From assembly GCA_964058805.1 (NCBI GenBank), contig CAXKVV010000913.1, positions 1 to 33,551 on the forward strand: a stretch of 33,551 bases of DNA. The letters run 5' to 3'. The notes beneath the pieces were generated by a model. That model saw only the letters and a program-made list of their open reading frames with translations, was not told the DNA's origin and did not search any database. The stretch is from Schoenoplectus triqueter. Its lineage: Eukaryota > Streptophyta > Magnoliopsida > Poales > Cyperaceae. The number at the start of each line of letters is the position of its first letter. Position 1 is the stretch's first letter. Made by a program: the position numbers and the translations under genes. Positions 22,322-30,774 of the stretch are shown piece by piece.

Positions 22322-24576
22322 GTACTATCCTTTTTGGCTCACTGCTCTATCTAAATCGCACATGATTCTGCTGGTTTTTTAATAGCAAATTAAGCACTGA
22401 TTTTGTGAATCGCACATGATTTTGCTTGTCTTTTTAGAGCAAATTAAGCACTGAATTTGTGCTTTTGACTTGTTGTACTGTCTCTTTTTTTGTTTCTCAA
22501 TTTTCGTTCAAATTTTTACATGGTTACCTTATAATTTTGTATTCAAACTTTCCACAGAGATGAAAATTGTGGAGCACATTGAAGTCTCATTAGATGATGA
22601 ATTTAATAAGCATGTCTAAAAAACATTAGCTGTAATCCACTTATTTTCTTGTTTTATTTTGAAAAGGTAGTTTGAAGTTTAGAAATATTTATCGGTTAAT
22701 TTTCAGTTATATCTTTTAATCGTTTGTCTTTTTCGAGTGATAGTTCTTTCAACAATTGCAGTATATTGGATGCAATTTTCCATGTAAGTACATCTCCAAT
22801 TATCTTGTCTATTGATTTGATACTGATATATAAAAATAACAGTAAACACATGGCTCGAAGTCTCGAACACAACACTTGTCATTTGCATTGCTGAATTATG
22901 TTTCACCAAACATCATATCTATTTGTATTGTAATATTTACATTTCAGATTGGGATTAGATATTTCAAAATTGAAAGAAATAAGGATAAGATTGATTCGAT
23001 GAAAACAAAGATTTTATACTCCTTTCTCAATTTAATTTCAGTTCAAATTTTGTTGTTGTTGTTTCAATTTGCTTATTTTGATGAAATTTATTTTGTTTTT
23101 TTAGAGATAAAAATACTGTACAGGAATGAACAATTCATTTATTTATGGAATTTAAAGGTATTGAAAATATTTGTAAATGTTCAATTTAATTTGTAATTAT
23201 TGTGTCATGTCTTTTTTTCTTTCCATCTCTTCTGATATCATTTATAAAATTTCTCAAATCTCAATTTGATATCTATTGGGTCCCGTAAAGCTTTCTTTCC
23301 AATTATGTGACGTCATTTATGGAATTTATGGAAATTATCTAAACATATTGACAAGAATTTATATATAATAATCCATTTCTCAAATTAATTGGTTATCTTG
23401 CTATCTTTTCATTTCTTCCTATGTAATTTAGGAACTTTTAAATTGATTGATAACTGATATGGTTAAAATAGGCGCAGATAACTGATATGATTGTTGTCCT
23501 TCCATTTAGGAATTTTATAACTGCACATATATATTAACAATAGGTGTAGATAAATCTTATGTGATGGAGAATTGTACAATAGAAACAAAGAGCCATCGTC
23601 AAGGATATTTTTCTGTGACCTTTTTCAGTCAAGTCATGATTTTAGTATGCGCTCGATTACACTCTTTTATCAATGTAAGCATACTCTTCTTTCGTTTATC
23701 GGTAATTACTGGTTCATAAATGTGTGCCATATTATCTTGAAGTGGTATGGGGGTTGGTAGTTTTTATTATTACATAGTATTCATACTATTAAACTATTCA
23801 TTTAATATTCAAATAACAAATCATTTACTAATAGATATGTGGGATAGGTTCTATCAGGTTGCCTCCTATTTTTCTTGTGCTTGACCATGAGCACTCTGTT
23901 AGGTTGGCATATCTATCTATTGACCAAAAACATGATTAGAGGTTCATCACTCTTTCCTTTCTACGATTTGTTGATTCTATATTTTTCTGGTACTTATGAT
24001 ATACTGTTCTGATTTCCTTCTGTTAGTTAGTTCGTGGGTTTTTAAGAGAAGTGGCTTGCAGAAAAGAGTGGCCAGAAGTACAGTCATCGATTTGTTTTTG
24101 GCTTATGTAATAACATTAGTCATCGATTTGTTATTTTGCCCTCAAATACTTCCTTCTTTGGGCTGCTGCATGTTCTGTGCTAATATATGAAAATATTATC
24201 TCTCAAAAATACATTATTCTTTAAAAAAAAAAAATTAGAGAACCATGACAAGATTCCTCTTCGTTGAAACGTCAGCCATCAGAAACTTAAAACTTAAACC
24301 TGTATAACTTACTGATGATTCATCTATGCAAAATTCTGATTTCATATTGACAAACAGGTACTTGGCCCAAATATATTAAAATGGTTTTGCCCCACATCTA
24401 TTGGCCATCTCAGGGACGGAACTCAATATTCAATTTCCTCTGAGTGATGCACTTACAACAGGCCTTATAGTTGTGTTTTATTGTCATTTACCTTGTTCAA
24501 TCTGGTTAGCATCAGTAGTAAACTATTACCAGACCAAAATTGATATAAAAATATTTTTAACTAATTGTTTATGTAG
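22322..24576 (+). other. Intron-like AT-rich interior of Helitron 2
   Basis: The interior is T-rich and reads like introns or non-coding cargo. A possible short exon (about 23580-23672, KEPSSRIFFCDLFQSSHDFS) ends at a donor-like 'caatgtaagc'. The open frame 22876-23196 is built of AT-rich codons and has no recognisable domain. Nothing here is assigned to a family. Confidence 0.35.
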
Positions 24577-24658
24577 ATTGGAGGAGAAAGACAAACCTGT
24601 GCTCACTCCCTATGAGAAGAATCTTGATATATGGAGACAGCTTTGGAGAGTGCTTGAG
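24577..24658 (+). pseudogene. Captured exon of LSG1-type GTPase
   Basis: After an acceptor-like 'tttatgtag' the frame reads RLEEKDKPVLTPYEKNLDIW then RQLWRVLE. This is the conserved block just before the circularly permuted GTPase domain of plant LSG1, the cytosolic GTPase that releases NMD3 from the 60S subunit (family pattern LARLEENEKLVLTPFEKNLDIWRQLWRVLERSDLLV). The similarity stops exactly after RVLE. There 'catatag' replaces a likely donor 'gtatat', after which the frame runs into intron-like sequence. No G-motifs are present. It is a single host exon carried by Helitron 2. Confidence 0.8.
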
Positions 24659-25329
24659 CATATAGTTCTTTTAGTGACCTATTTATATTTAAGTTTTCTA
24701 CCTGAGGCATAAGTTGTGACATAATGTACATGTGATCCTTCATTTTTGCTTAGTGCAATCCAGTGAGTTTGTCCTAATGACATTATATCATATTTCACTA
24801 TTATTTTTTGTGGTCAATACTGGGCTGTACAACAGTATCATTCTTTTAGGTTCTATTGTTCGACCACTGAGCAGTAATCAATTGAATCATTGAGAATTTA
24901 ATGGAGCTCAATTGGGGTTTTAATTGAAACTATGATATCTTCAATTTACATAAAGTTAGAATTATTTCTCATTGGTATCAAATTAAAGATGCATGATGCA
25001 TTTTTTTATTAATTAATAGAAATTAGTTGATTTTTTATTTAAGACCTTGTAGCAATCTACGGTAATATATTAGGACAACTATTTATTTTTTTTCATTATT
25101 TTTTCTGCTTATTTTTTCATTGGTTTTATTTCCTTATAGAAAGTATGTCATTTTTTGAAGAAAAAAATTATTTACTCTTGTATAATAAATTCCGTTCTAA
25201 CACGAGGGCAATATACTAGTTGTAATAATTGTACTATCTTGCAGATATTAGAAAGATTTTGAAACAATCTTAATCAATCATGCGCCTTTAAATATCTATA
25301 AATTTAAAAGTTGTTGACTGATTAATATC

Positions 25330-25626
25330 CATTTGCAAAGTTTTGACAAGAACGTGAACTATGTTAATACCAAATTACCTCACTTTTCAGAACAGAGCAA
25401 CAAATATATTAGATTATTTGAAGCTTCAGATTCAACTTGGAAGAGAATTATTTTTCATACAATACACCTTACTCAATGTAAGCTGCAAGTTATGCAGTTT
25501 GATTTACGTGTGGTTCAGATCTCGTCTAGTTGGTTGGTTATTTAATTCAGGATTGAAACTTGTATCCCGGGTTTAAACGAGGTTGAAAGGATGGTTGGCC
25601 TGAAATCTCAAATTGATACGATATAT
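25330..25626 (+). promoter_or_regulatory. Conserved upstream block of gene A (distal promoter candidate)
   Basis: This block is strongly conserved with 30775-31065 on the minus strand, for example 'ttttgacaagaac', 'aactatgttaataccaaatta', 'cagagcaacaaatatattag', 'ttgaagcttcag', 'tcgtctagttggttggtta' and 'gatggttggcc'. Small indels break any shared reading frame, so regulatory or neutral homology is likelier than coding. In arm B it lies about 110-400 bp from the TATA box; in arm A the MITE cluster moves it to about 1.4-1.7 kb. Confidence 0.5.
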
Positions 25627-25645
25627 ATATATAGAGAGAGAGAGA
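25627..25645. repeat. (TA)n(GA)n microsatellite at the left edge of the MITE cluster
   Basis: A TA tract passes directly into (AG)n and then into the GAGTGG end of FB2 copy 2. Arm B has only 'gatacgaatatctctgtag' at the same place. Confidence 0.8.
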
Positions 25646-26022
25646 GAGTGGAATAGCGTGAGCTTAAACTCACGGAGGCCTTCTGTGAGCTTAACTCAAA
25701 AAACATATTAAATTATCTCGAAATTTTAATTTATCATTCTCATTAAATTCTTTATATGAAAATCTCATGGGATGCAAAAATTTGAAGCGTTTTGAGCTTT
25801 TTAAGTCACCATTTTTAATTTTTTAAAATGATGTTCAAGTATTGAATATATTATTATTATTTTTAGAGCTGATTTTCAAAAATTAAAAACAATGATTTAA
25901 AAAGCTCAAAACTCTTCAAATTTTTGCATCCAATGAGATTTTCATATAAAGAATTTAATGAGAATGATAAATTAAAATTTCGAGATGATTTAATATATTT
26001 TTTGAGTTAAGCTCACGCTATC

Positions 26023-26029
<7 letters not shown>
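25646..26029. mobile_element. Fold-back MITE, family FB2 copy 2
   Basis: The ends GAGTGGAATAGCGTGAGCTT and ...AAGCTCACGCTATCTCCACTC are inverted. The arms are near-mirror copies ('aaattatctcgaaattttaa' versus its complement) around a centre near 25840. It is very similar to 20520-20931. On the left (GA)n and on the right (CT)n extend the terminus outward, so the GA run may have expanded from the TIR itself. Confidence 0.83.

Positions 26030-26106
<77 letters not shown>
26030..26106. repeat. (CT)n(AT)n compound microsatellite
   Basis: (CT)n runs to 26056, then (AT)n from 26057 to 26106. It joins FB2 copy 2 to FB4. Confidence 0.95.
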
Positions 26107-26109
<3 letters not shown>

Positions 26110-26110
<1 letters not shown>

Positions 26111-26470
26111 AGGGATCAATTGAGAATGGATTATTTTGACAACCTTGATAATGGATCTCTAAAAAAATAAAAAAATCTTAAAAATAGCAAAAAGTTTATA
26201 GATATGTTATTCTACCTTTAGATTGATGATCATTCAAATTTCATGCAATTTAATTATCGTTTGTTAGTCCATCGAAGACCAACAAATTTCATATAATTTA
26301 CAACGATTCCAATTTAATTATCTTTGATGGATTATCAAACGATAATGAAATTGCATGAATTTGAATGACCATCAATTTAAAAATAGAAGAACACATCTAT
26401 AAACTTTTTTCTATTTTTTTAAAGATCTATTGTCAAGATTGTTAAAATAATCAATTGTCAACTGATCCTT
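26110..26470. mobile_element. Fold-back MITE, family FB4
   Basis: The left end AAGGGATCAATTGAGAATGG pairs with the right '...caattgtcaactgatccttt'. Further pairs are 'ttgacaaccttgataatggatct' with 'agatctattgtcaagattgttaa', and 'aatttcatgcaatttaatta' with 'gataatgaaattgcatgaat'. It is bracketed by TA microsatellites on both sides, which hide any target duplication. Confidence 0.75.

Positions 26471-26505
<35 letters not shown>
26471..26505. repeat. (TA)n(GA)n microsatellite between FB4 and FB3
   Basis: A TA tract (26471-26488) is followed by a GA tract that runs into the FB3 end. Confidence 0.9.
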
Positions 26506-26509
<4 letters not shown>

Positions 26510-26938
26510 TTTGTCTATTGTGCTTCTAGCACTTCGACTGAAATGTTATCAGTCCAAATTTTAATTATTAATACTCAAAATTTCAATTTAAGTATCTCAA
26601 TAAAATCTTTATATCATAATCTTATAGAATGCTAATTTTTATTAAGAATACTATTTTTTATCGTGTTTGAAGTTAGTTTACTATACTTAATGATTTTTAA
26701 AAAATAAACATTTTTAACATACAAATTTTATTATTTTTCTATTATTTTAAGGCTATCTTTTAAAAATTATTAAGTATAGTAAACTAATTCCAAACACGAT
26801 AAAAATTAGTATTCTATAAGATTATGATATAAATATTTTATTGAGATACTTAGATTGAAATTTTGAGCATGATAAATTAAAATTTAAACTAGTAGTGTTT
26901 CGATCGAAATACTACTGAAAGCATAATAGACAAATTCT
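26506..26938. mobile_element. Fold-back MITE, family FB3, 433 bp
   Basis: The left AGAATTTGTCTATTGTGCTT pairs with the right AAGCATAATAGACAAATTCT. Internal mirror blocks are 'tgtttgaagttagtttacta' / 'tagtaaactaattccaaaca' and 'caataaaatctttatatcat' / 'atgatataaatattttattg'. Its right end borders host sequence 'atgtatagctttctattt', which aligns with arm B 'ctgtagagttctattttt'. Confidence 0.8.
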
Positions 26939-27041
26939 ATGTATAGCTTTCTATTTGCTGGTAATAAAATACAAATTGGAGGGGGGCTAATCAGTGATAA
27001 ATAATTAAGAAACTTAGGGAGCTGGTGAAAGTTAAACTCAC

Positions 27042-27049
27042 TATAAATA
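27042..27049 (+). promoter_or_regulatory. TATA box of gene A
   Basis: TATAAATA, in a context conserved with arm B ('ctcactataaatag.g...ccattaga'). With a start of transcription about 25-35 bp downstream, the ATG at 27062 would be at or before the cap site, so the ATG at 27113 is the likely start. The nearest MITE end is about 100 bp upstream. Confidence 0.8.
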
Positions 27050-27112
27050 GAGAGCCATTAGATGACTCATGGAAAGCGCACGATTCATTTAAAGATTTTA
27101 AAGAGGAGCGAT

Positions 27113-27676
27113 ATGGCTTTGAGAGAGAAGTTACTCTTGATAGTAATGGTACTGATCCTTTCTGGGGCCATGGCCATGGCTATGCGCCAGACCCCTTCTC
27201 CACAGAAGAAGTTCGTCCTCGATGATGACTGTGATGATGATGAATGCAAAGAACATCATCATGATCATGACCATCATCGTCGTGGTGATGATGATTGTGA
27301 TGACTGCTATCATGACCGTGATCATGGCGATGATGATGATTGTGATGATAATGACCACGATCACGATCATGACAACGATCATGACCATGATCATGGCGAT
27401 GATGATGATTGCGATGATAATGACCACGATCACGACCATGACCACGATCACGACCATGACCACGATCATGACCGTGATCATGGCGATGATGATGATTGTG
27501 ATGATAATGACCATGGTGATCATGGGGATGATGATGACTGCTATCGTAAATATAAGCATCGTGATCATCATGATGGTGACTTCTGGGGCAAGTCTGAGGT
27601 TGCAAAAAATGAGAAGAACTACTCAAAATCTGATAAGAATCAGACTCATGCCACCTCAGGGTCGAACAGGCCATAA
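27113..27676 (+). CDS. Gene A: secreted His/Asp-rich repeat protein with cysteines
   Basis: 187 aa. Residues 1-25 form a signal peptide: MALREKLLLIVMVLILSGA then MAMAM. The body (about 32-150) is nearly all Asp and His with short DHDHDH runs. The nucleotide repeat starts 'catggcgatgatgatgattg' and recurs at about 27324, 27393 and 27480, with a partial copy at about 27521; unit lengths vary (69, 87, 42 bp), showing slippage. Eight Cys all sit in acidic contexts such as DDDDC. The C-terminal 32 residues (156-187, DFWGKSEVAKNEK...SGSNRP) are non-repetitive and conserved in gene B. The start was chosen from the TATA distance and the matching start in gene B. No known catalytic domain is seen. Composition suggests extracellular binding of divalent metal or calcium, which is inference. 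It may also be named a histidine-rich or cold/drought-regulated-like protein. It is intronless. Confidence 0.8.
   Translation: MALREKLLLIVMVLILSGAMAMAMRQTPSPQKKFVLDDDCDDDECKEHHHDHDHHRRGDDDCDDCYHDRDHGDDDDCDDNDHDHDHDNDHDHDHGDDDDCDDNDHDHDHDHDHDHDHDHDRDHGDDDDCDDNDHGDHGDDDDCYRKYKHRDHHDGDFWGKSEVAKNEKNYSKSDKNQTHATSGSNRP
27310..27535 (+). repeat. Coding minisatellite in gene A
   Basis: About 3.5 units, each opening with 'catggcgatgatgatgattg' and followed by variable numbers of 'gaccacgatcac' hexamers. The near-complementary GAT/CAT codons keep several frames open on both strands, which explains the overlapping spurious ORFs. Confidence 0.9.
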
Positions 27677-27866
27677 GAGAAGCCAATGCCATGTCTGACA
27701 TAATTATGCTTTAGTTTTTATCATTATTTCACTGTTTTTATGTTGTCTACAATCTATATTTATGGTTGCAAACTTGCAATGTCTAAACTGTAACATTTGT
27801 CTTGGTAACTTAAATATTATGTGGACATTAAGTTGTATTACCAGTAAAGCTGTGAGGTGTATGTCA

Positions 27867-28085
27867 AAAGTTGTCTGTGGCTTTTTCTTTTTATTTCACT
27901 GTTCTTCTGTACTAAATTGATGCTATCTATCAAGCTATTAACATGAGGTGCTATGCCTGGTGAATTATTTTTCTTTTTTCCGATAAAGCAGACCTAAGAA
28001 TCTCCCAGTTTCCATTTCATTTCGAAGAAGCAGACAGCCCCAGTCCAGCTCATTCCTACTAGAAGTTTGTTTATAAATGTTGTTG
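27867..28085. other. Downstream flank of gene A
   Basis: Similarity to arm B ends near 27866. No gene is seen before the LINE relic. Confidence 0.4.
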
Positions 28086-28920
28086 TTGGATTTGAAAGGA
28101 TATTATTCATATTAATATCAAATGTCTTATGGGTGAGAAAAGTAATATTTCTTTTTGGAGTGGCGCACTTTCTATCTCACATTTGGTCAGATTAGGTATC
28201 CTTAGGGTTATTGAATCTGAGAATTCTATTAATTTTTTTGGCATAATATTCGATATAGAAATTCTTCTCTTGCTCATCAGTTTTCCTTTTCCAACTTGTT
28301 TTCTAAAATCAGAAAAAGATGATGTCTCTTTGGCTCAAGTTTAGAATGGAAGACATATTAAATGTTTTTTAACTAGACTTTTTCATATTGCTAGAAGGGA
28401 AAAAGCTCAGATTTTGGGTATATTGAGGTCTATTCATTTGAATTCACATGGGGATCCAGCTATTTGGTAGAGAAACTTTTCATGGCCTTATATTGTTTAA
28501 TGTTTATGTGAATTTTTAAATTTTAGAAGAGTAAAATTGAATTTGAGAGAGACAATTTGGGTACTTTAAGTTCTCTTAAAGTAATTTTTTTTTGGCTGGT
28601 CTTGAAAGACAATCTTCATTGAATTTAATCTTTTGGTTAGTGATAAAGGGTTCGGTGCTTTGTAAGTTTTGTGGTTCATATATTAAAACTAGTTTTCATC
28701 TTTTTTTAATTGTGCTTATGCAAAATCATTTTGGAATGCTTTTAATTTGAGTAATAGAAGATCATTAAGGGCTGGTTTTTCTTCCATGGAAGTTTTTTTT
28801 TACCTATGCATGTGGATTAAATAAAAGATAACAGAACATACTTATTAGCTTTAGGTACAATATTTGTTGGGTATTTAAAATGAGAGGAATGAAAGAAATT
28901 TTCAGGGGGTATTGGTACAA
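28086..28920 (+). pseudogene. LINE reverse transcriptase C-terminal relic (zf-RVT region)
   Basis: Plus-strand pieces occur in LINE order. At 28129 MGEKSNISFWSGALSISHL resembles the 'GdGxkirFWxDxW' block. At about 28655-28760 VLCKFCGSYIKTSFHL, then after a 1-base shift FFNCAYAKSFWNAF, resembles the zf-RVT C..C....HLFFxCxxAxxxW zinc knuckle. At about 28883-28909 ERNERNFQG is the 'WKERNxRxF' tail. Stops and frameshifts separate the blocks. It lies between the two converging His/Asp-rich genes. The catalytic reverse transcriptase core is missing. Confidence 0.7.
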
Positions 28921-29631
28921 AATTGCCATAATGACGGTTCCTCAGCGTCTGTCACTGTTGACAACTGGCACAACCACAGGGGTGTTTCAGAGTATACAAT
29001 GTATAGGAGTAACATTGAAGCATCTGTCCAAAACTACAACTGAAACACAAAGTTGGTAAATGAAAAGACATCATTCAAGCAAAATATAAGAATAATATTA
29101 TTATTCCTGGAACATCTTTTTTGGAAAGCTATATTATAAGACAAGGATCTTGTTGATTTAAGTTCTAATAAAATTTTAGATTCTGACTGCTATTTATTTT
29201 TAGAAGGATAGATGATTTAATAAGTGTACTCTTTATCGTTTCTATCTTTTATTATATTATATTACCGTTAAATCTAACATCACTGTAGCAAATGCATATA
29301 TTATTGATATATTAATTTTAGATTTCAGAAGACAACTTGTAGGTTATTATCTTTAATAATGAATTCATTTGCATACTTTAGTAGGTAATCTTACTTTAAA
29401 TCCTATGAAAATGATATTTGTTAATGCACGTTAAATTAATTATTATGCATATTAACAGGATCAACTAACTACAACACAAAATGAATGACATAATAAGTTA
29501 TTAACATGCATAATACTTTATACAAAGTGCATAATTAAACGTATATCAATGGCGTTATTAACAAGCGTATTCCCGAAATATTTTCAAACTAAATTTATTA
29601 TAATTAACTAACCAAAACCATAAACAATTAA
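28921..29631. other. AT-rich intergenic DNA
   Basis: No gene is recognised. 29481-29575 resembles 17765-17850. Confidence 0.4.
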
Positions 29632-29814
29632 CTAAAAAGAACAGTAAGCAAATAAATGATCCGCTATCCCCTTTTCCTGACAAAATGTACATATATCATC
29701 CGCTAGCCAACCTGTTTTTCTCAAATTGTGTTTTGTAAGAACGTTATTAGTGAACCCTTTTGAACTGGATGAACTTTTGGAAATTGAAATATTTGGTCCA
29801 CTATAAAAGAACAC
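29632..29814 (-). pseudogene. LINE zf-RVT relic, minus strand
   Basis: The minus frame contains NNVLTKHNLRKTGWLADDIC then TFCQEKGIADHLFAYCSF. This is the zinc-binding reverse transcriptase domain (zf-RVT) of plant LINEs, where the usual pattern is LxTKDNLxxRGWxxDxxCxFCxxxExxDHLFxxC. C..C and H...C ligands are present. Only about 45 codons match. The upstream half of this frame (MFFYSGPNISISKSS...) shows no clear match, and downstream tail blocks are not seen. It is opposite in orientation to 28086-28920, so it is a separate insertion. Confidence 0.7.
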
Positions 29815-30046
29815 CGAAACATTGCTGGATAAAATAATTACATACTTTCATATCAGTTCAGCAAAAAAAAAATGAGAAAAAAAATCACGGAATATAATTA
29901 AAACTATTGCCTTCATACGTGCATCTTTAGTCCGTCCCATTCCAACTATAAATCCTTTGGGCCATATATGCATTTAATATTGAGCTTCACTTCTTTATAA
30001 ATCAATGTCCTATTAGCATTAATTTTGACATTGCATACCAAATAAT
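29815..30046. other. Segment similar to 17230-17460
   Basis: Shares 'tttagtccg.cccattcc.actataaatc.tttgggccat', 'gcat.taatattga' and 'tattag.gtta/cattaa' with 17363-17450. It lies directly next to the end of arm B. Confidence 0.45.
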
Positions 30047-30231
30047 ATACGATACATAAACCTCACAACTTTACTGGTAATACAAATTATAATGTGTAGT
30101 AGCATTAACCAAGACAAACTTTACATATGTTTAGACATTGCAACCATATAAGATGTAGACAACATAAAAACCATGAAATCATAATAAAAACCAATGCATA
30201 ATTATTTTAGTCTACAAGGCATTGGCTTCTC

Positions 30232-30591
30232 TTATGGCTGGTTCGACCCTGAGGTGGCATGATTCTGATTCTCATCAGATTTTGGGTTATGCTTCTCATT
30301 TTTTGCAACCTCAGATTTACCCCAGAAGTCATATGGATTACGGTTATGGCTGCGATAACTGTCGTCCCAGTCATCATCGCCATGATGATGATGGTCATGA
30401 TCACGATGATGTTCTTCCCATTCATCATCATGATCATCACGATAATGGTCACCCAGCTCATGGCTGTGGTCACCGGAGTCATCAAAATCAAACTTCTTCT
30501 GTTGAGACAGCACCGGGCGCATAGCCATGGCCATTGCTCCAGCAAGGATCAGTATCATCACTATCAGAACTAACTTCTTTCTCAAAGCCAT
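30232..30591 (-). CDS. Gene B: secreted His/Asp-rich protein without cysteines
   Basis: 119 aa. Residues 1-25 are a signal peptide (MALRKKLVLIVMILILAGA then MAMAM). Residues about 33-80 are rich in Asp and His (HHRDHDHHHHGDDDWDD), without the long minisatellite of gene A. The last 32 residues (88-119, DFWGKSEVAKNEK...SGSNQP) match gene A closely, as do the 5' leader, TATA box and 3' flank. There is no Cys: the block matching gene A DDDCDDCYHD reads DDDWDDSYRS. A GA repeat (30594-30609 on the plus strand as TC) directly precedes the ATG. It converges with gene A across about 2.6 kb. Conservation of both ends and an intact frame argue that it is functional; role unknown, with metal or calcium binding inferred from composition. 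Confidence 0.78.
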   Translation of the reverse strand: MALRKKLVLIVMILILAGAMAMAMRPVLSQQKKFDFDDSGDHSHELGDHYRDDHDDEWEEHHRDHDHHHHGDDDWDDSYRSHNRNPYDFWGKSEVAKNEKHNPKSDENQNHATSGSNQP

Positions 30592-30657
30592 ATCTCTCTC
30601 TCTCTCTCTACAATCTTTAAACTAGTCGTGTGCTTTCCATGAGTTATCTAATGGCCC

Positions 30658-30665
30658 TATTTATA
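30658..30665 (-). promoter_or_regulatory. TATA box of gene B
   Basis: TATAAATA on the minus strand inside 'gctcactataaatagggccattag', matching the gene A promoter. Upstream promoter sequence is continuous here, unlike in arm A. Confidence 0.78.
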
Positions 30666-30774
30666 GTGAGCTTCAACAACTGCCAAGGTTCTTACTAATT
30701 CTTACTTCTAAGTGGTTAGTTCAACTCCAACTTGTATTTATTTACGAGAAAAATAGAACTCTACAGAGATATTC

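Larger units (their letters stand above)
21460..25219 (+). mobile_element. Helitron 2, 3760 bp, bounded by a paralogous empty site
   Basis: The element starts TCTTTACTCTTTATTAAGC after host A (21459) and ends ...GGGCAATATACTAG before host T (25220). The TC start, CTAG end and A^T target match Helitron rules. In arm B (minus strand, near 31185) the uninterrupted site reads 'caaaggatcatattataatgattatactatc'. Joining arm A flanks gives 'caaaggtcataaata' + 'ttgtaataattgtactatc', an obvious counterpart. The 3' hairpin is weak (ccgttctaacacgagg), so this copy looks older or decayed. It carries an LSG1 exon (24577-24658), a leader/exon-like segment at 22064-22321, and a nested MITE (21724-22054). 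No Rep/helicase is seen. Confidence 0.82.
20178..27866 (+). repeat. Arm A of an inverted segmental duplication (partner 30047-31990)
   Basis: Blocks of arm A match arm B on the opposite strand in colinear order: 20178-20515, 21394-21459, 25220-25626 and 26939-27866 correspond to about 31760-31990 plus 31300-31414, 31180-31245, 30770-31180 and 30047-30770. Shared landmarks include 'ttcattatacaagaaattac', 'tcagttttcctt..gct.gaca', 'cctaatgtagga', 'tactatcttgcag', 'tttgcaaagttttgacaaga', the gene, and a 3' block 'gtattaccagtaaag'. The unmatched parts of arm A are transposons. The copies are too diverged to be assembly artefacts. Confidence 0.85.

Noticed and set aside
22876..23196. 106-codon ORF with hydrophobic stretches
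   Set aside because: Its composition is that of AT-rich non-coding DNA (Ile, Phe, Leu, Asn, Lys), it has no motif, and it lies in the interior of a Helitron.
24401..24712. A complete LSG1-like gene
   Set aside because: Only one exon-sized block matches; no GTPase motifs follow and the frame enters intron-like sequence.
25333..25576. Two overlapping short ORFs, one sharing wording with a minus-strand ORF at 30850-31086
   Set aside because: The similarity reflects the duplicated arms. A one-base indel and in-frame changes break the shared frame, and the block sits in a promoter position.
27131..27701. Long open frames on the minus strand and in other plus frames across gene A
   Set aside because: They arise because GAT/CAT-type codon repeats leave several frames free of stops. 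They have no signal, start context or conserved counterpart; only the frame with signal peptide and conserved tail is kept.
30207..30573. Open frames on the plus strand and in a second minus frame across gene B
   Set aside because: Same codon-repeat effect as in gene A.
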